Shown piece by piece: positions 1-9,753 of a DNA stretch of 64,000 nt. A program made the position numbers and the translations under genes. Source of the DNA: Chalara sp. BL73 (lineage: Eukaryota > Ascomycota > Leotiomycetes > Helotiales); assembly GCA_918026815.1 (NCBI GenBank), contig CAKJVC010000168.1:186001-250000 (forward strand), in the 5' to 3' direction. Under the pieces are notes generated by a model. It did no database searches. It was not told the origin of the DNA and was given only the letters and a program-made list of their open reading frames with translations. Positions within the stretch are counted from its first letter, which is position 1. Each line of letters opens with the position of its first letter.

Positions 1-1208
1 GGGGGCCTGTAGTTAGTGACACGGTACAGGGTACATACAGTACAGGTTATAGTACTGCAGTCTAGGCGGGGCGGGCCTTCCAGGGCTTTGCTTACAGGGC
101 TTAAGTAAGTACTTAGGGGGTTAGTTAGGCCAGATGAGGAGGCAGGCGGCTCTTCGGCAAGCAGAAACAGGCCTGGGGAGCCTTTGATTGGGTGACCTCG
201 CCGCCCACCGTTACATTTACTTACAGAACCGGCGCCAGGCGTAACCAGCCACACTGTGGCAAACGTTTACTCCTTCTTACTCTACAGTACAATTACCCTC
301 ACAAGCCATCTTCTTTCCACGGACCATAAAGTGAAATGGATACAAAGCGGCACAAGCCATGTTTCTGGTCGATTGACGCGCAAACATCGTGCTTTTGCCA
401 TTGATACACGTGAGATGTTCAAGTTTTCTCCACCATGTTCCATGCCATGTTCCCAAATGGTGAGCTCCAGACACAGACATGAATTGCCGCCCCTTAACCG
501 CCCCTTTGAACCACTTCAAGCGCTATCTGATGAGCCTAATCTCACTTAAAAGGTTACACGCGCCAATAGCTCTGGTCAAGAACAGTCTCACTGTACACGG
601 GCAATCTCGTTGATCTTCATCCTTGAAAGCCATACAGCGCACTGTCAAGTCCGGCGCGGAACAACTCACGCTCTCAGTGTATCAATCGTCTTGCGGCACT
701 AACTTAGGCTTGAATTCTTCCCTCAGGGTAAATCACACTTGGCAGAAGAGTCATTCTATACGACGGCTTCTATTATTATTATGACTTCTAGATCTTCCCG
801 ATTAAGCTGAGAAGTCTCCATGATACTAACACTGCGACCTTATTCTCCAAAATTCACGGTTGATAGCTTGCATTCCAAGGTAAGGATTCGCCCCAAGGGC
901 AGGATGAAGACTATATTAACCCTTCCTCTCCTCCTGCCAGGCAATACAATCCACCAGTACAAAGAATGCTCTTCAACGGCTCGCAGCCTGCTAGCCCAGA
1001 TTCGGCCGTCTTTGGGTTTGCTGCTCCAATACTTGTTGCTTTCCAGTTTCTAATCGTCTCCATTGCTGCTTAGTGACTAACCTTTATGTTTTGGTCTTAG
1101 TATGTTGCTTATCGCATCACCTGATGAGGGCTGATGACGAGCTCATCACACTGCATTTTGAATTGACCAGGAATGGATTTCATCTCGTGATACCTCACCA
1201 TTCCCAAT
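1..1208. other. Intergenic region, no supported gene
   Basis: The base composition is normal and no reading frame resembles a protein family. The open frames present (for example 256-549 and 820-1053 on the plus strand) are short, have no recognisable motif and no matching exon neighbours. The region would hold the 3' flank of the minus-strand gene that ends at 1209. A spliced gene of unfamiliar sequence cannot be excluded. Confidence 0.5.
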
Positions 1209-3583
1209 CTACTTGACCTTGGATGTGTCGATGGCTTCACGAATGACCCTGATGCGGAAGTTTGCGTCTGCAAGCTCGAGTTGCTGCTCTTCTACACTCA
1301 TATCCTTTGCTTCAGAGAAAATTCTCTGGTATCTTGAGGTCTGCGAAGGAGCTTCTTCGTTTGCTATGGCTTTGTCAAATACCATCTTGCGAAAGTTCAG
1401 GTCAGCCAGTTCTAGTTGCTGCTCTTCTAGAGTCATTTGCTCGACCTCGGAGAGTGTTTTCTGGTATCTTGCAGTGCAATACGCCGTCTTTGCTGACCGA
1501 GCGACGGCAGGGACAGCAAGTGCCCGCGAATTGTTAGGATCTTCTGGTCGCTTTAGAGCTGGTCGTTCATCGCTGATTTCGACAGTTGCAGTGGGTTCTC
1601 TCTGCTCAGGACTCTACAACATGATGTTAGCTTTTATTCTCATCGGTAGGCATTAATTAGGGAGCATGCGATCATGGCTCGTGCTTCCGTGTGAAAATTG
1701 AAGATTGACTATTATTTACTCACATTGTTGTTCGGCGGCGTCCCGACAGAGCGATCGATATTATATGGCCGGGCTGGTGATGTGTTTGCTATCCCTGCGT
1801 ATCATGAGCACCAGAACATATTTAGAGGCATGATGTTCTTACTGTAGAAACTGCAGCGCTTGGTCTCACGGTTGTAATGACAACTCGCACAGCTGCCTTG
1901 TAGAAAGCCAGGAACAGTAACGCATTTCGTGAACCCACCGTGTTTCTTGGCGCAGTGCTTACAGGGAGGGTCTAGATGATAGGAGCAGGTCAGCTCTCTT
2001 GTTCGTGGATTTGTAGTAGTACCAATAGTCTCTTGACATAATTGACTCCATAGGCTTTCCTAGAATGCCTGCCATATATCTAAACTGAAAGCTCATACAA
2101 CCCGAAAGACTAGAAACTCATGCCTCATAGAACTAATCACCTACCTTGAACCTCTCCGACACAGAATGCCATAGCGGCTTCAACATTGACTGCAATACCT
2201 AGATTGCCCCGGCAGTCTTTATTCCAGTCAACGATGCGCTTTGGATGCATGCCAGAAAGGCGGTCCATAAGAGCAGATCGTTTCTCCGGGAGGGGAATCT
2301 CTGCGAAAGGTACATTCTGATTTAATAAAGTTAGTATGGTGTTAGCTACATCGCTGATTACAGTGACGGGTTATTCGGTTAATTTTACCTTGGGCGGGGG
2401 CCATTCTTTATTTTCCTCATGCTCTACATCAGTGGAAGGGTTAATCCTTCGACGTTGGGCTAATGGCACTTCGTCCTCGGCCTTCTCGGGAGTGCCTCTC
2501 CTCTTTCTATTCTCTGGATCTGCTGGTCGATCTTGTTGTAAACGAGTTGACGATGCTTTGCTCAAGCCGCCTCGCTTCGCGGTGAAAGCTCCTCTAGGCG
2601 GGCTGGCTTTTTTTACTGGTCTCTTATATGTTGGTCTTGCATTCCTATCTGACTCCAATCTCACATCGGCGCCTTCAGAGATCTCAGCTGAAGATTCTCC
2701 ATGCTCTGAGCGTTCAGCTCCCTGTGTCCTTGGTGAAAATGAAACCTCATGCATTGTCCCGTCTATGACAAGAGTCCCACCTGCCACTGGCTCGTCAACA
2801 GCATATGAATATCTCGAGAGTCTATTGCGAGCATCAGTGGCGGCTCGTCTCTTTAGAAACCAGTCTGCTGGCTGTGGGTTTTCTGCGATAGCGTCGTTAG
2901 CGCCTTTCAATCTAAGTCTGTCGTTTCCGTACCGAGTTGCTCTACGTCGATCACTTCTTTCGGTATGCGGTCGACTCGCATTTCTTTCCGTGCTTGATAC
3001 CCTGCTCTTTTGGTCTGATGGCCGTCCTCGTTCTCACTACCTACCGACTGAGATTAGCACGAGAACGGCTTTTAACGAGATTCGATAGCACCAACCCAAG
3101 CGCAACGAGCATCGTGAGCCACCACCCGAATATGTGCAGTTTGTGCAAGATCCTATGCTGCTTAGCTATGTACATTTCCAACCTAGGTGTGAAATGCCTT
3201 TTTGGAAACTCTCCAGAACAATGCATCCTTGAAACGGCCCGCTGGGGTTCGGGGGCATGCAGTGACTACATGGTGCAGATTGGAGTGTCCCTCTCTGGGA
3301 TACCAATGCGCTCCTATAATTCCTCAGGCCCGAATCTTTCTCCGGGTTGAGCTTGAGCTCTCTTCCATCACGTAGAACGAGTGGCCGAACTATGGGCAGG
3401 TCTGCGATATGTCGCGTCCTAGAGAATAGGTCAGTCAATCAACTCTTGGATGGCGTGACGACAGGCGCACAGCTCATAGGTATGTGCGGTTGGATAGTAG
3501 AGCTCGGGATAATCACTGTGCGTTTCCCATTGACTTTGTTCGAATTTTGGACTAGGAGAGCGATCTTCTTGAGACATTTTCAT
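1209..3583 (-). CDS. Fungal protein with two DUF3716-like cysteine modules and C-terminal helical repeats
   Basis: Function unknown. Nine exons assemble into about 605 residues: 3583-3471, 3418-3210, 3152-3096, 3040-2933, 2882-2389, 2316-2145, about 2031-1843, 1794-1724 and 1613-1209. Introns are short, with CTAAC/CTGAC-like branch sites. All junction phases agree, but the acceptor near 2032 (AAG) and the donor at 3209 (GTTTCC) are weak. Two modules carry a CxxC pair, a GPF or GGF turn, a single Cys, a second CxxC after GSC and a final Cys (about residues 88-122 and 400-448). This pattern resembles the fungal DUF3716 domain and probably binds zinc. Between them lies a charged, disordered, Arg/Lys/Pro-rich stretch. 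The C-terminus has two copies of a helical unit with core EEQQLELAD, each preceded by RYQ (about 515-605). A nuclear role is conceivable but not shown. A fusion of two genes is an alternative, although the frames join without a gap. Confidence 0.72.
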
Positions 3584-4322
3584 GTGGTAGCCTGCTGTAT
3601 GCTATGACATGCCTAAGCTAGCATGCGCGAGGAGAGTATCTTGAGCTCTTCGCGTCTACTCGCCTTAGAGTCCGTGATGGCTGAAATGTGACATGGTTGT
3701 GGCTTAGCTCCTTGAGTGCATAATTTAGGGTGTGGCATCTATTTGTGAGGTCCTCAAAACCTTTTTGACCTACGAGTGTTGTCCATATCATGTAACAAAC
3801 TAAACTTTGTGCATATACATTCAGTGATTGCCAGACGATTAACAAAATGAAGAATAAGCTCGCCTAAAGAAGCTTTCATGGGTAAGGATGGACTAAGTTA
3901 CTTCACAAATGGCTGAGACCTTGATCTGGGACTAGGTTTTCCTACCCACACTAAAGCCTTAATTGTATGTTTAAGTACATCCTTATGTTAAAAAATAGTC
4001 TATCAAGCTATAAAGCTTCAATGCTTCACTTATTGTTATTGCTTTAAATGTTAGCTCTTAAGTGTTAAGCGTGGAGCTGGATGAATATTTGTGTGTATCA
4101 ATTTCATGTCGGCTGCCTGCCTTAGCCACATATGGAACCTGAGGCACCATAATGCAAGTCACGCTTTATGGGTTGCGCCGTACCCCTAGCACCAATCTTA
4201 GAGACAATGATCGTCTCCAGCCCAATTCAAACACCTGGTAGAGTACATAAGTGACATTTGATGTTTGAATAAAGGATTACCCTCTTACGGCTTGTACAGG
4301 AATCCCATACACTACTCCGAGA
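3584..4322. other. Intergenic region between divergent genes
   Basis: This stretch separates the minus-strand cysteine-module gene from the plus-strand methyltransferase, so it should hold both promoters. No coding frame resembles a known family. An AT-rich stretch lies around 3960-4060. I see no unambiguous TATA element or repeat. Confidence 0.5.
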
Positions 4323-5438
4323 ATGGAGTCGAGTATTCTCTTCCAGAACGATCTCCAAACAATCACAGTTCTCGATCTTCCTCAGTCTATTGAAATTGCT
4401 CAAGGAGTCCCATCAACCAGAAAATTAGTATCCTTAGAACCTCTAGAGCAGCCATATCCTTCCACAGAGCCAATCTCCGAGAAATCTCGAGCTAAGCTTC
4501 CCCAACGTCCACTACATGATCTTCTACTGCAAAAGCATCTTGAGCTTGCTTTAAAAGAGGCTCAAACTGGGTTTCAAGGAAGAAAATGGTGTTTAATGAG
4601 AGCTCTGGTTCACGAAGCAGACCAGATGAAGACAGAAAGGATGGAGGCTTGGAGTGATGTGGAAGCGCGTGGCGAACGTACCACAAAGACGATTTCTAGA
4701 TTAGTTCCGGAGATTGACTGCGAATTTCAGGATTATATCTTCTATCACAACATACAATCAAGTCCCCAAAAGATTACATTACCTATAACTCAACTCACTG
4801 CCTTTATACCTCCATTCTCGGCGTGTCTTCAAGGAACTCTGGCACAAACAGTTCGTAGACTGGAGGCATCGGCTCCCGTGTTCAATCTTATGATAATGGA
4901 TCCCCCTTGGCCCAACCGTTCAGCTCGACGTAAAAGCTCTTATGTACTCTCTGAGGGCTATGCCGAGGTTCGCAATCTTCTACTCTCCATCCCGATTTGC
5001 ACCCATCTGCATGAGGATGGTTTGGTGGGTATTTGGGTTACAAACAAACCAGCATTTCGAGAGGTGATCCTAGGCGAGAATGGGCTGTTCAAGGAGTGGG
5101 GTATACAGTTGATAGAAGAATGGGTGTGGCTAAAAGTTACTTTGGATGGTAGGCCAATTTACCCTTTGGATGGTGTCTGGAGAAAGCCCTACGAGATTTT
5201 GCTTTTGGGAAGGAAGGGAAGCCATACCAGAGCGGTGGAAAGACGGATTATAATCGGTGTTCCAGATTTGCATTCTAGGAAGCCAAACTTGAAGAGTCTA
5301 CTAGAAGCAAAAATGGGAAAGAAGTCAGGCGAGTATCAAGCAGTAGAGATCTTCGCTCGAAATCTTACCGCAGGTTGGTGGAGTTGGGGGGATGAAGCAT
5401 TAAAGTTCCAAACGGAAGAGCACTGGTTCAGTCCTTAG
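4323..5438 (+). CDS. MT-A70 family adenine-N6 methyltransferase, METTL4-like
   Basis: A single-exon protein of 371 residues. The C-terminal half is a class I SAM-dependent methyltransferase of the MT-A70 family. The catalytic DPPW motif is at about residues 193-196 in the context IMDPPWPN, followed by the family pattern GIWVTNK, then EWVWLKVT, then WRKPYEILLLGRK near the end of the fold. In this family DPPW positions the target adenine amino group. The overall pattern is closer to the METTL4 branch (DNA 6mA or snRNA m6Am in animals) than to the mRNA writer IME4/METTL3. The N-terminal half is poorly conserved and not recognised. The ATG at 4323 is the first in frame. The stop lies only 30 bp from that of the convergent mitoribosomal gene, so the 3' UTRs must overlap. 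Substrate (DNA or RNA) cannot be decided from sequence. Confidence 0.9.
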   Translation: MESSILFQNDLQTITVLDLPQSIEIAQGVPSTRKLVSLEPLEQPYPSTEPISEKSRAKLPQRPLHDLLLQKHLELALKEAQTGFQGRKWCLMRALVHEADQMKTERMEAWSDVEARGERTTKTISRLVPEIDCEFQDYIFYHNIQSSPQKITLPITQLTAFIPPFSACLQGTLAQTVRRLEASAPVFNLMIMDPPWPNRSARRKSSYVLSEGYAEVRNLLLSIPICTHLHEDGLVGIWVTNKPAFREVILGENGLFKEWGIQLIEEWVWLKVTLDGRPIYPLDGVWRKPYEILLLGRKGSHTRAVERRIIIGVPDLHSRKPNLKSLLEAKMGKKSGEYQAVEIFARNLTAGWWSWGDEALKFQTEEHWFSP

Positions 5439-5468
5439 ATATAATACATAATATACATAATAGTGCGT

Positions 5469-6202
5469 CTACTTCTCGATCCGTTCCAAGTGAGGTATCT
5501 CCACATTTGTTTCAACTTCTACCTCTTCGCCTATATTTTCCCATCGACTCTTCGATTCCCCACGAGCCCTACGCTCCGCATCTGCTAGTAACTGCCGTGC
5601 TTGCTCGGCTATAGATTTCCTCTCCCTGGAAGGCTTCTGCCTCGCGTCATGATGCATCATTTCCTCCTCTTCTGTGCGCGCCTCTTGTGCGGCATCATAT
5701 GTTTTCTTATCCCATCTAGTACACGATTAGCCTCCATCCCTCTGATCCCAAGTAAATTCCAATTAGCCAAGAGCAAGCACCTACTTTTCGTAGTCCGTAG
5801 GCTCTTTGGGCCAGACAAATGGTCGGTCCATCTCCACAGTCATCTTCTTTATGCTCCGAGGTCTGTACCACTTTCTTGGACTAGGTCTTTTCGCGCCAGG
5901 CTTGTCTTGTCTCAATTTCTGCATCTGGATGTATGAACGGACGGAGAGAGAGCGAATGTTGTATGCATTCCATAGGTAGTCTCGCAGGTCAAGCTTGTTG
6001 AGATTGAGGGGAACGAGAAAGCTTGCATATGTCGGAGGGAGTTTGGGTGTTCGAAGGAGCGTTAGAGTGAAATTGGGCCTATAAAGATTAGTCGTAGTCG
6101 ATTATGCGCAAGGATGATGAGCAGGATCTGGCGAATAAGGACTCACAAGAACACCTGCTTGGTGCCTAATCTTTTGGGGCCCTGGGATGCAAAAGACGCC
6201 AT
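5469..6202 (-). CDS. MRPL23: Mitochondrial large-subunit ribosomal protein uL23m
   Basis: Three exons (6202-6147, 6078-5785, 5715-5469) encode 198 residues; donors GTGAGT and GTAGGT, acceptors TATAG and ACTAG, all phases consistent. Exon 2 begins with PNFTLTLLRTP, the start typical of fungal mitochondrial L23, followed by the LPP..ASFLVPL and LDLRDYL segments and the basic KWYRPRSIKK region, ending near FVWPKEP. The C-terminal extension is charged and helical, as in fungal mitoribosomal proteins. uL23 sits near the exit of the polypeptide tunnel of the large subunit. An N-terminal mitochondrial presequence is short or internal. The gene is convergent with the METTL4-like gene. The yeast counterpart is named MRP20; the symbol is by family, not by search. 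Confidence 0.88.
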
Positions 6203-6768
6203 ATTGGGATAACCAGAATTGTTGCTGTTTTGCCGATGTTGTTCAAACAAAATATAGAGTTGGCGGAATGGTCACATGACCGTTCTTGGCAATCAAGTCT
6301 TATACCTACTTTGTACTACCAGAATTCGTGAGCGGACATTCTTGCCTGAGGTGTCCGACATCTCTAATGCACTAAGTTATGGTAGGCTGGGGGCGGGTTA
6401 ATCGTCAGGGTCTGTGCCTATGCCAGCGCCCCTGCAAATGACCTAAGTAGGTAAGTGATGGTGGGGTATGATTGAAAATTAGAGCTGAAGCTGCCGCTCC
6501 ATCAGGAAGCAGGCTTTCTATGTGTAGGGCTTGCTTTAGTGCCCAGTCCGGTGCAGATACTGTACAGTACTTACGGACTATGATGCGCTTATCATCACGG
6601 AATAATAATTGTGCGTTGCTCCGTTCCAGATTGGCATCCGAACAAGATTAAATACCTTACAGTACACCCACCTTTCTAGCTACATAACCAGCAATAGGTA
6701 CTGTACACACAAAACTCCAAATCATATCAAGCTCAAGTCTCACTAGTTCAACTCACCTATATAATACC
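6203..6768. promoter_or_regulatory. Shared divergent promoter region
   Basis: The 566 bp between the start of the mitoribosomal gene (minus) and the start of the dienelactone hydrolase-like gene (plus) contain no supported gene. The segment just before 6769 is CA/CT-rich, like many fungal 5' leaders. No specific operator could be recognised. Confidence 0.4.
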
Positions 6769-7859
6769 ATGGCATCTAACCCACCAGCTGCATGTTGCAC
6801 TATTGGTGTGAAGCATAAGTATGTTCAATGAAGGCTTCGGCTGAAGAGCACGCATAGAAAAGCATTACGTCTACTCTTCTCTCTCCCCCTCTCTATCTCT
6901 GCATTCTATTTGCTTCGTATAGGCTCTTCGCTGACAAATTCTCCCAGCGGAGACCCTACTGGTAATAGTCTCACAATCGAATCCATTCAGGTCTATGAGG
7001 CTGTTCCAAAAGATAAGATTCACAAAGATGTGGCGATTCTCTTTCTCCCTGATGTTATCGGAATATGGCAGAATTCCCAATTGCTCGCTGATCAATTCGC
7101 TGCTAATGGATACTATACGCTTATTATCGATCTCTTCAATGGTGACCCAGTGAAGCTCAACCGAGCTCCCGATTTCGATCTCATGGGTTGGCTGACCAAA
7201 GGATCTGATGGCAACAATCCTCGTATGTAATCTTCCAAGTCATTCCTCCTCTGCATAGTTGCCAACATAAGAACTACTCCTCCTTATTATCTTGTAGGGC
7301 TACGTTCTCATAAACGATGTAGAAGGCCGACCAAATACACCATATAGAGTTATACTAACTCCTGCTCCGTTTTTATGTAGATACGGTCGAAGCTGTTGAC
7401 CCCATTGTAGAGAAAAGCATTGCATACCTCAAAAACAAGGGATATTCCAAGATTGGGGCAGTAGGGTATTGTTTTGGCGCTAAGTATGTTGCTCGCTTTA
7501 TGGCTGAGGGAAAGGGAATTGATGTTGGTTATGTGGCTCACCCTTCGTACGTCTAACCTTGTGCGGTATCATGGAGTATACTAACATATCCCAGTTTTGT
7601 TGATGAAGCGGAGCTCTTGGCTATCAAAGGTCCTTGGTCGATCGCTGCTGCACAAACCGATAGCATCTTTCCAACCGAAAACCGTCACAAGTCTGAAGAA
7701 ATTCTTATCAAGACAGGGCAGCCATTTCAGATCAACTTGTACAGTGGCGTAGAGCATGGGTTTTCTATCAGAGGTGACCCTAACATCAAGATACAGAAGT
7801 TCTCCAAGGAACAAGCCTTTTACCAGGCTGTCAGCTGGCTTGATGAGTTTCTGATTTAG
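6769..7859 (+). CDS. Dienelactone hydrolase-like alpha/beta hydrolase
   Basis: Four exons (6769-6818, 6948-7222, 7381-7546, 7595-7859) encode 251 residues, with donors GTATGT, GTATGT and GTACGT and matching phases. The protein starts with MASNPPAACC, a typical N-terminus of fungal dienelactone hydrolase family members. The nucleophile is Cys139 in GYCFG, the acid is Asp186 in AAQTD and the base is His218 in VEHGF. This Cys-Asp-His triad defines the family, which opens lactone rings in aromatic degradation; the fungal members mostly have no proven substrate. Cytosolic, as no signal peptide is visible. The first acceptor was set at 6947 (CCCAG) because it alone keeps the frame into GDPTG; the upstream TATAG at 6922 would shift it. 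The gene is convergent with the reductase gene to its right. Confidence 0.88.
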
Positions 7860-8029
7860 TTCACACTACGAAATCAACATCATGCCATTGAGCATGCCAA
7901 CATGAAGTTATGGCTAAATCCACCTCACATCTCTTCGCATTCTGCGTGTCATCATCTTTGCAAAATGGATCAATTTAGTTACGATAGCTGCAAAACTGCA
8001 AAGTTTCTGCCAAAGGAGTTAGCAATGAC

Positions 8030-9226
8030 TTAGTACATTGCCCATCCCCCGCTAGCACTGATCGTCTGTCCTGTTACCCAACGGCTTTCCTCTCCTGCCA
8101 GCCAACCCACAACAGCTGTTATCTCCTCTATGGTACCTATGCGGTTCTCAACTGGCGTGTCACTCTTTTGCTTGTCTACGATCTCCTTGGGAATACTGTT
8201 CAACATCTCGCTCTGCACCGGGCCAGGATTCACAGCATTCACAGTGATGCTCTTAACGCCGAGCTCGGCGGCCCAGCATCGTGTCAGGCCTTCAAGTGCA
8301 GCCTTGGACGAGCAGTAAACAGAAAGACCGGAAAATCCAGCGCGTGACCCAACTGAAGAAATGTTAACTGCGAAAACGTGAAATTAGTTATGGTTTAACT
8401 AAGCTTTGAGATTGTATTCTGATTCACCAAGTAATTGATAATCCGTGTGATCGAAGGCTCCATCCTTCTGATACTCAGCACCCTTTGACAAAATAATTAC
8501 TTACTGATGCGGCCTCCAGAAGGAAGATGGGGAAGCACGGCTTGCGTCATAAGGATAGCCCCTCGAACATTTACTTGGTAAACATTGTCAATTTCCTGAT
8601 AAGTGATATTACCAAGAGGCTTAGCAAGCTCAACGCCAGCATTATTGACCAGAATGTCGATCCGAAGATGACCAAACTCTTTCTCGATCCAGCCTTTGAC
8701 GGTATCCATTGCTGCTTCAACATCTTCTGGTTTCCTGAGGTCACCAAGTATCTGAAATGGCTTCGGTTTATGTTTAAATTTAAGGATCTCTTGGCATATA
8801 TTGCTGACTTTTGAATGGCTTTGGGCCGATGTGTAGAGAATTATGATCTTTATTTGGTAGTTAGCGACTGTCTCTGGTGGCTAGAACTCGTTTGGCCCAG
8901 GCTATCATGATGAAGAAATCCTCAACTTTTTTCGTGCGACTTAAAAAATGAGTCGCCTTTAACCTAGATCCAAATCCGTAATCTTTCACAGTAAATGAGA
9001 TTATATAGTGCAGAAGGCAAAATCTGGAAGGATAGAAATATTAACACAAGTTGTGAAAGAGACTTAAAGCTCTTACGTTGGCACCTCGCTTTGCCAGTTC
9101 TAAGGCAATACCGGCTCCTATACCTCGGGAGCCACCTGTAACAATGGCAACTTTGTCTTTGAGCGGAAGGTGCGGGTGCGATAACTCTTCTTGATTGCCG
9201 CTTTGTGTGGATATGATCGATGACAT
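8030..9226 (-). CDS. Short-chain dehydrogenase/reductase (classical SDR)
   Basis: Three exons (9226-9077, 8847-8505, 8367-8030) encode 276 residues. The Rossmann nucleotide motif TGGSRGIG is at residues 30-37, NNAG at 118-121, the catalytic Ser near 169 (NISS), and the YxxxK pair at Tyr182 and Lys186. The PGPV segment and the C-terminal WVTGQTISASGG are typical of classical NAD(P)H-dependent SDRs of the 3-oxoacyl reductase type. The intron 1 acceptor at 8848 is an unusual AAG, but it preserves phase and has a CTAAC branch site just upstream. The intron is long (229 nt). Substrate cannot be predicted. It is convergent with the dienelactone hydrolase-like gene; both are small cytosolic enzymes, but nothing shows that they share a pathway. 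Confidence 0.87.
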
Positions 9227-9753
9227 CCTGTAAATGACGGGGGTTGATTAAGAAAAAGTATGAGGTTGATCCACTATGTCAAGGCAGAGGCTGCGAGAGA
9301 TATATATTCCCTCTGAAAGCAGCCACTAGCCAAGTAGACTTATTCATCTTATTCATCATGCTTCCTATGTATATCCCGCATGCCTTGTAAACTCCATCGA
9401 CATCGAAGCACCTCTACACAAGTTAACGCCGATGCATGGCTCTTATCAGCGAATGGGCTAGGCGATAAGATAAATATTAGGCGCAACTTTACCCTTTTGA
9501 GATCATGAAGTGTTTCTTCTGTATGGAAGCGCAGGAACGAAGGAAACCCGCGAACATCTTTAGTTCTTCGCAGCTCTATACTGAACTCTACAGCGGGTAG
9601 ATCACCTCTAGCCGGCTCACCATTGCTATCACACGAGCTTGGCGTTTAGCCGCCTCCCCGAAGGAAGTGGATGAAGCTGAATATACACACCCGCACCATA
9701 AAGCATGTAATCACTTCAAGCTAGGGTCTGTACCGCGAACATGCCACTGGGGT
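9227..9753. promoter_or_regulatory. Divergent upstream region of the SDR and TSC1 genes
   Basis: Noncoding by inspection. An open frame continues upstream of the chosen TSC1 start to about 9601 but has no ATG. The region should hold both promoters. No recognisable element was found. Confidence 0.4.

Noticed and set aside
256..549. A 97-codon plus-strand open frame as a small secreted protein
   Set aside because: It starts at GTG, not ATG, has no convincing signal peptide, and no supporting context.
1213..1656. A 147-codon plus-strand frame
   Set aside because: A shadow of the repeat-containing last exon of the minus-strand gene; its serine- and cysteine-rich sequence mirrors the EEQQLELAD units.
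2336..3088. A 250-codon plus-strand open frame
   Set aside because: It lies opposite the exons of the minus-strand cysteine-module gene, whose exon phases and motifs agree; the plus-strand translation has no domain-like features.
3153..3209. A nonsense mutation (TAG) breaking the first cysteine module
   Set aside because: A 57-nt intron with a CTAAG branch site removes the stop and keeps the frame between the two halves of the module, although its donor GTTTCC is weak.
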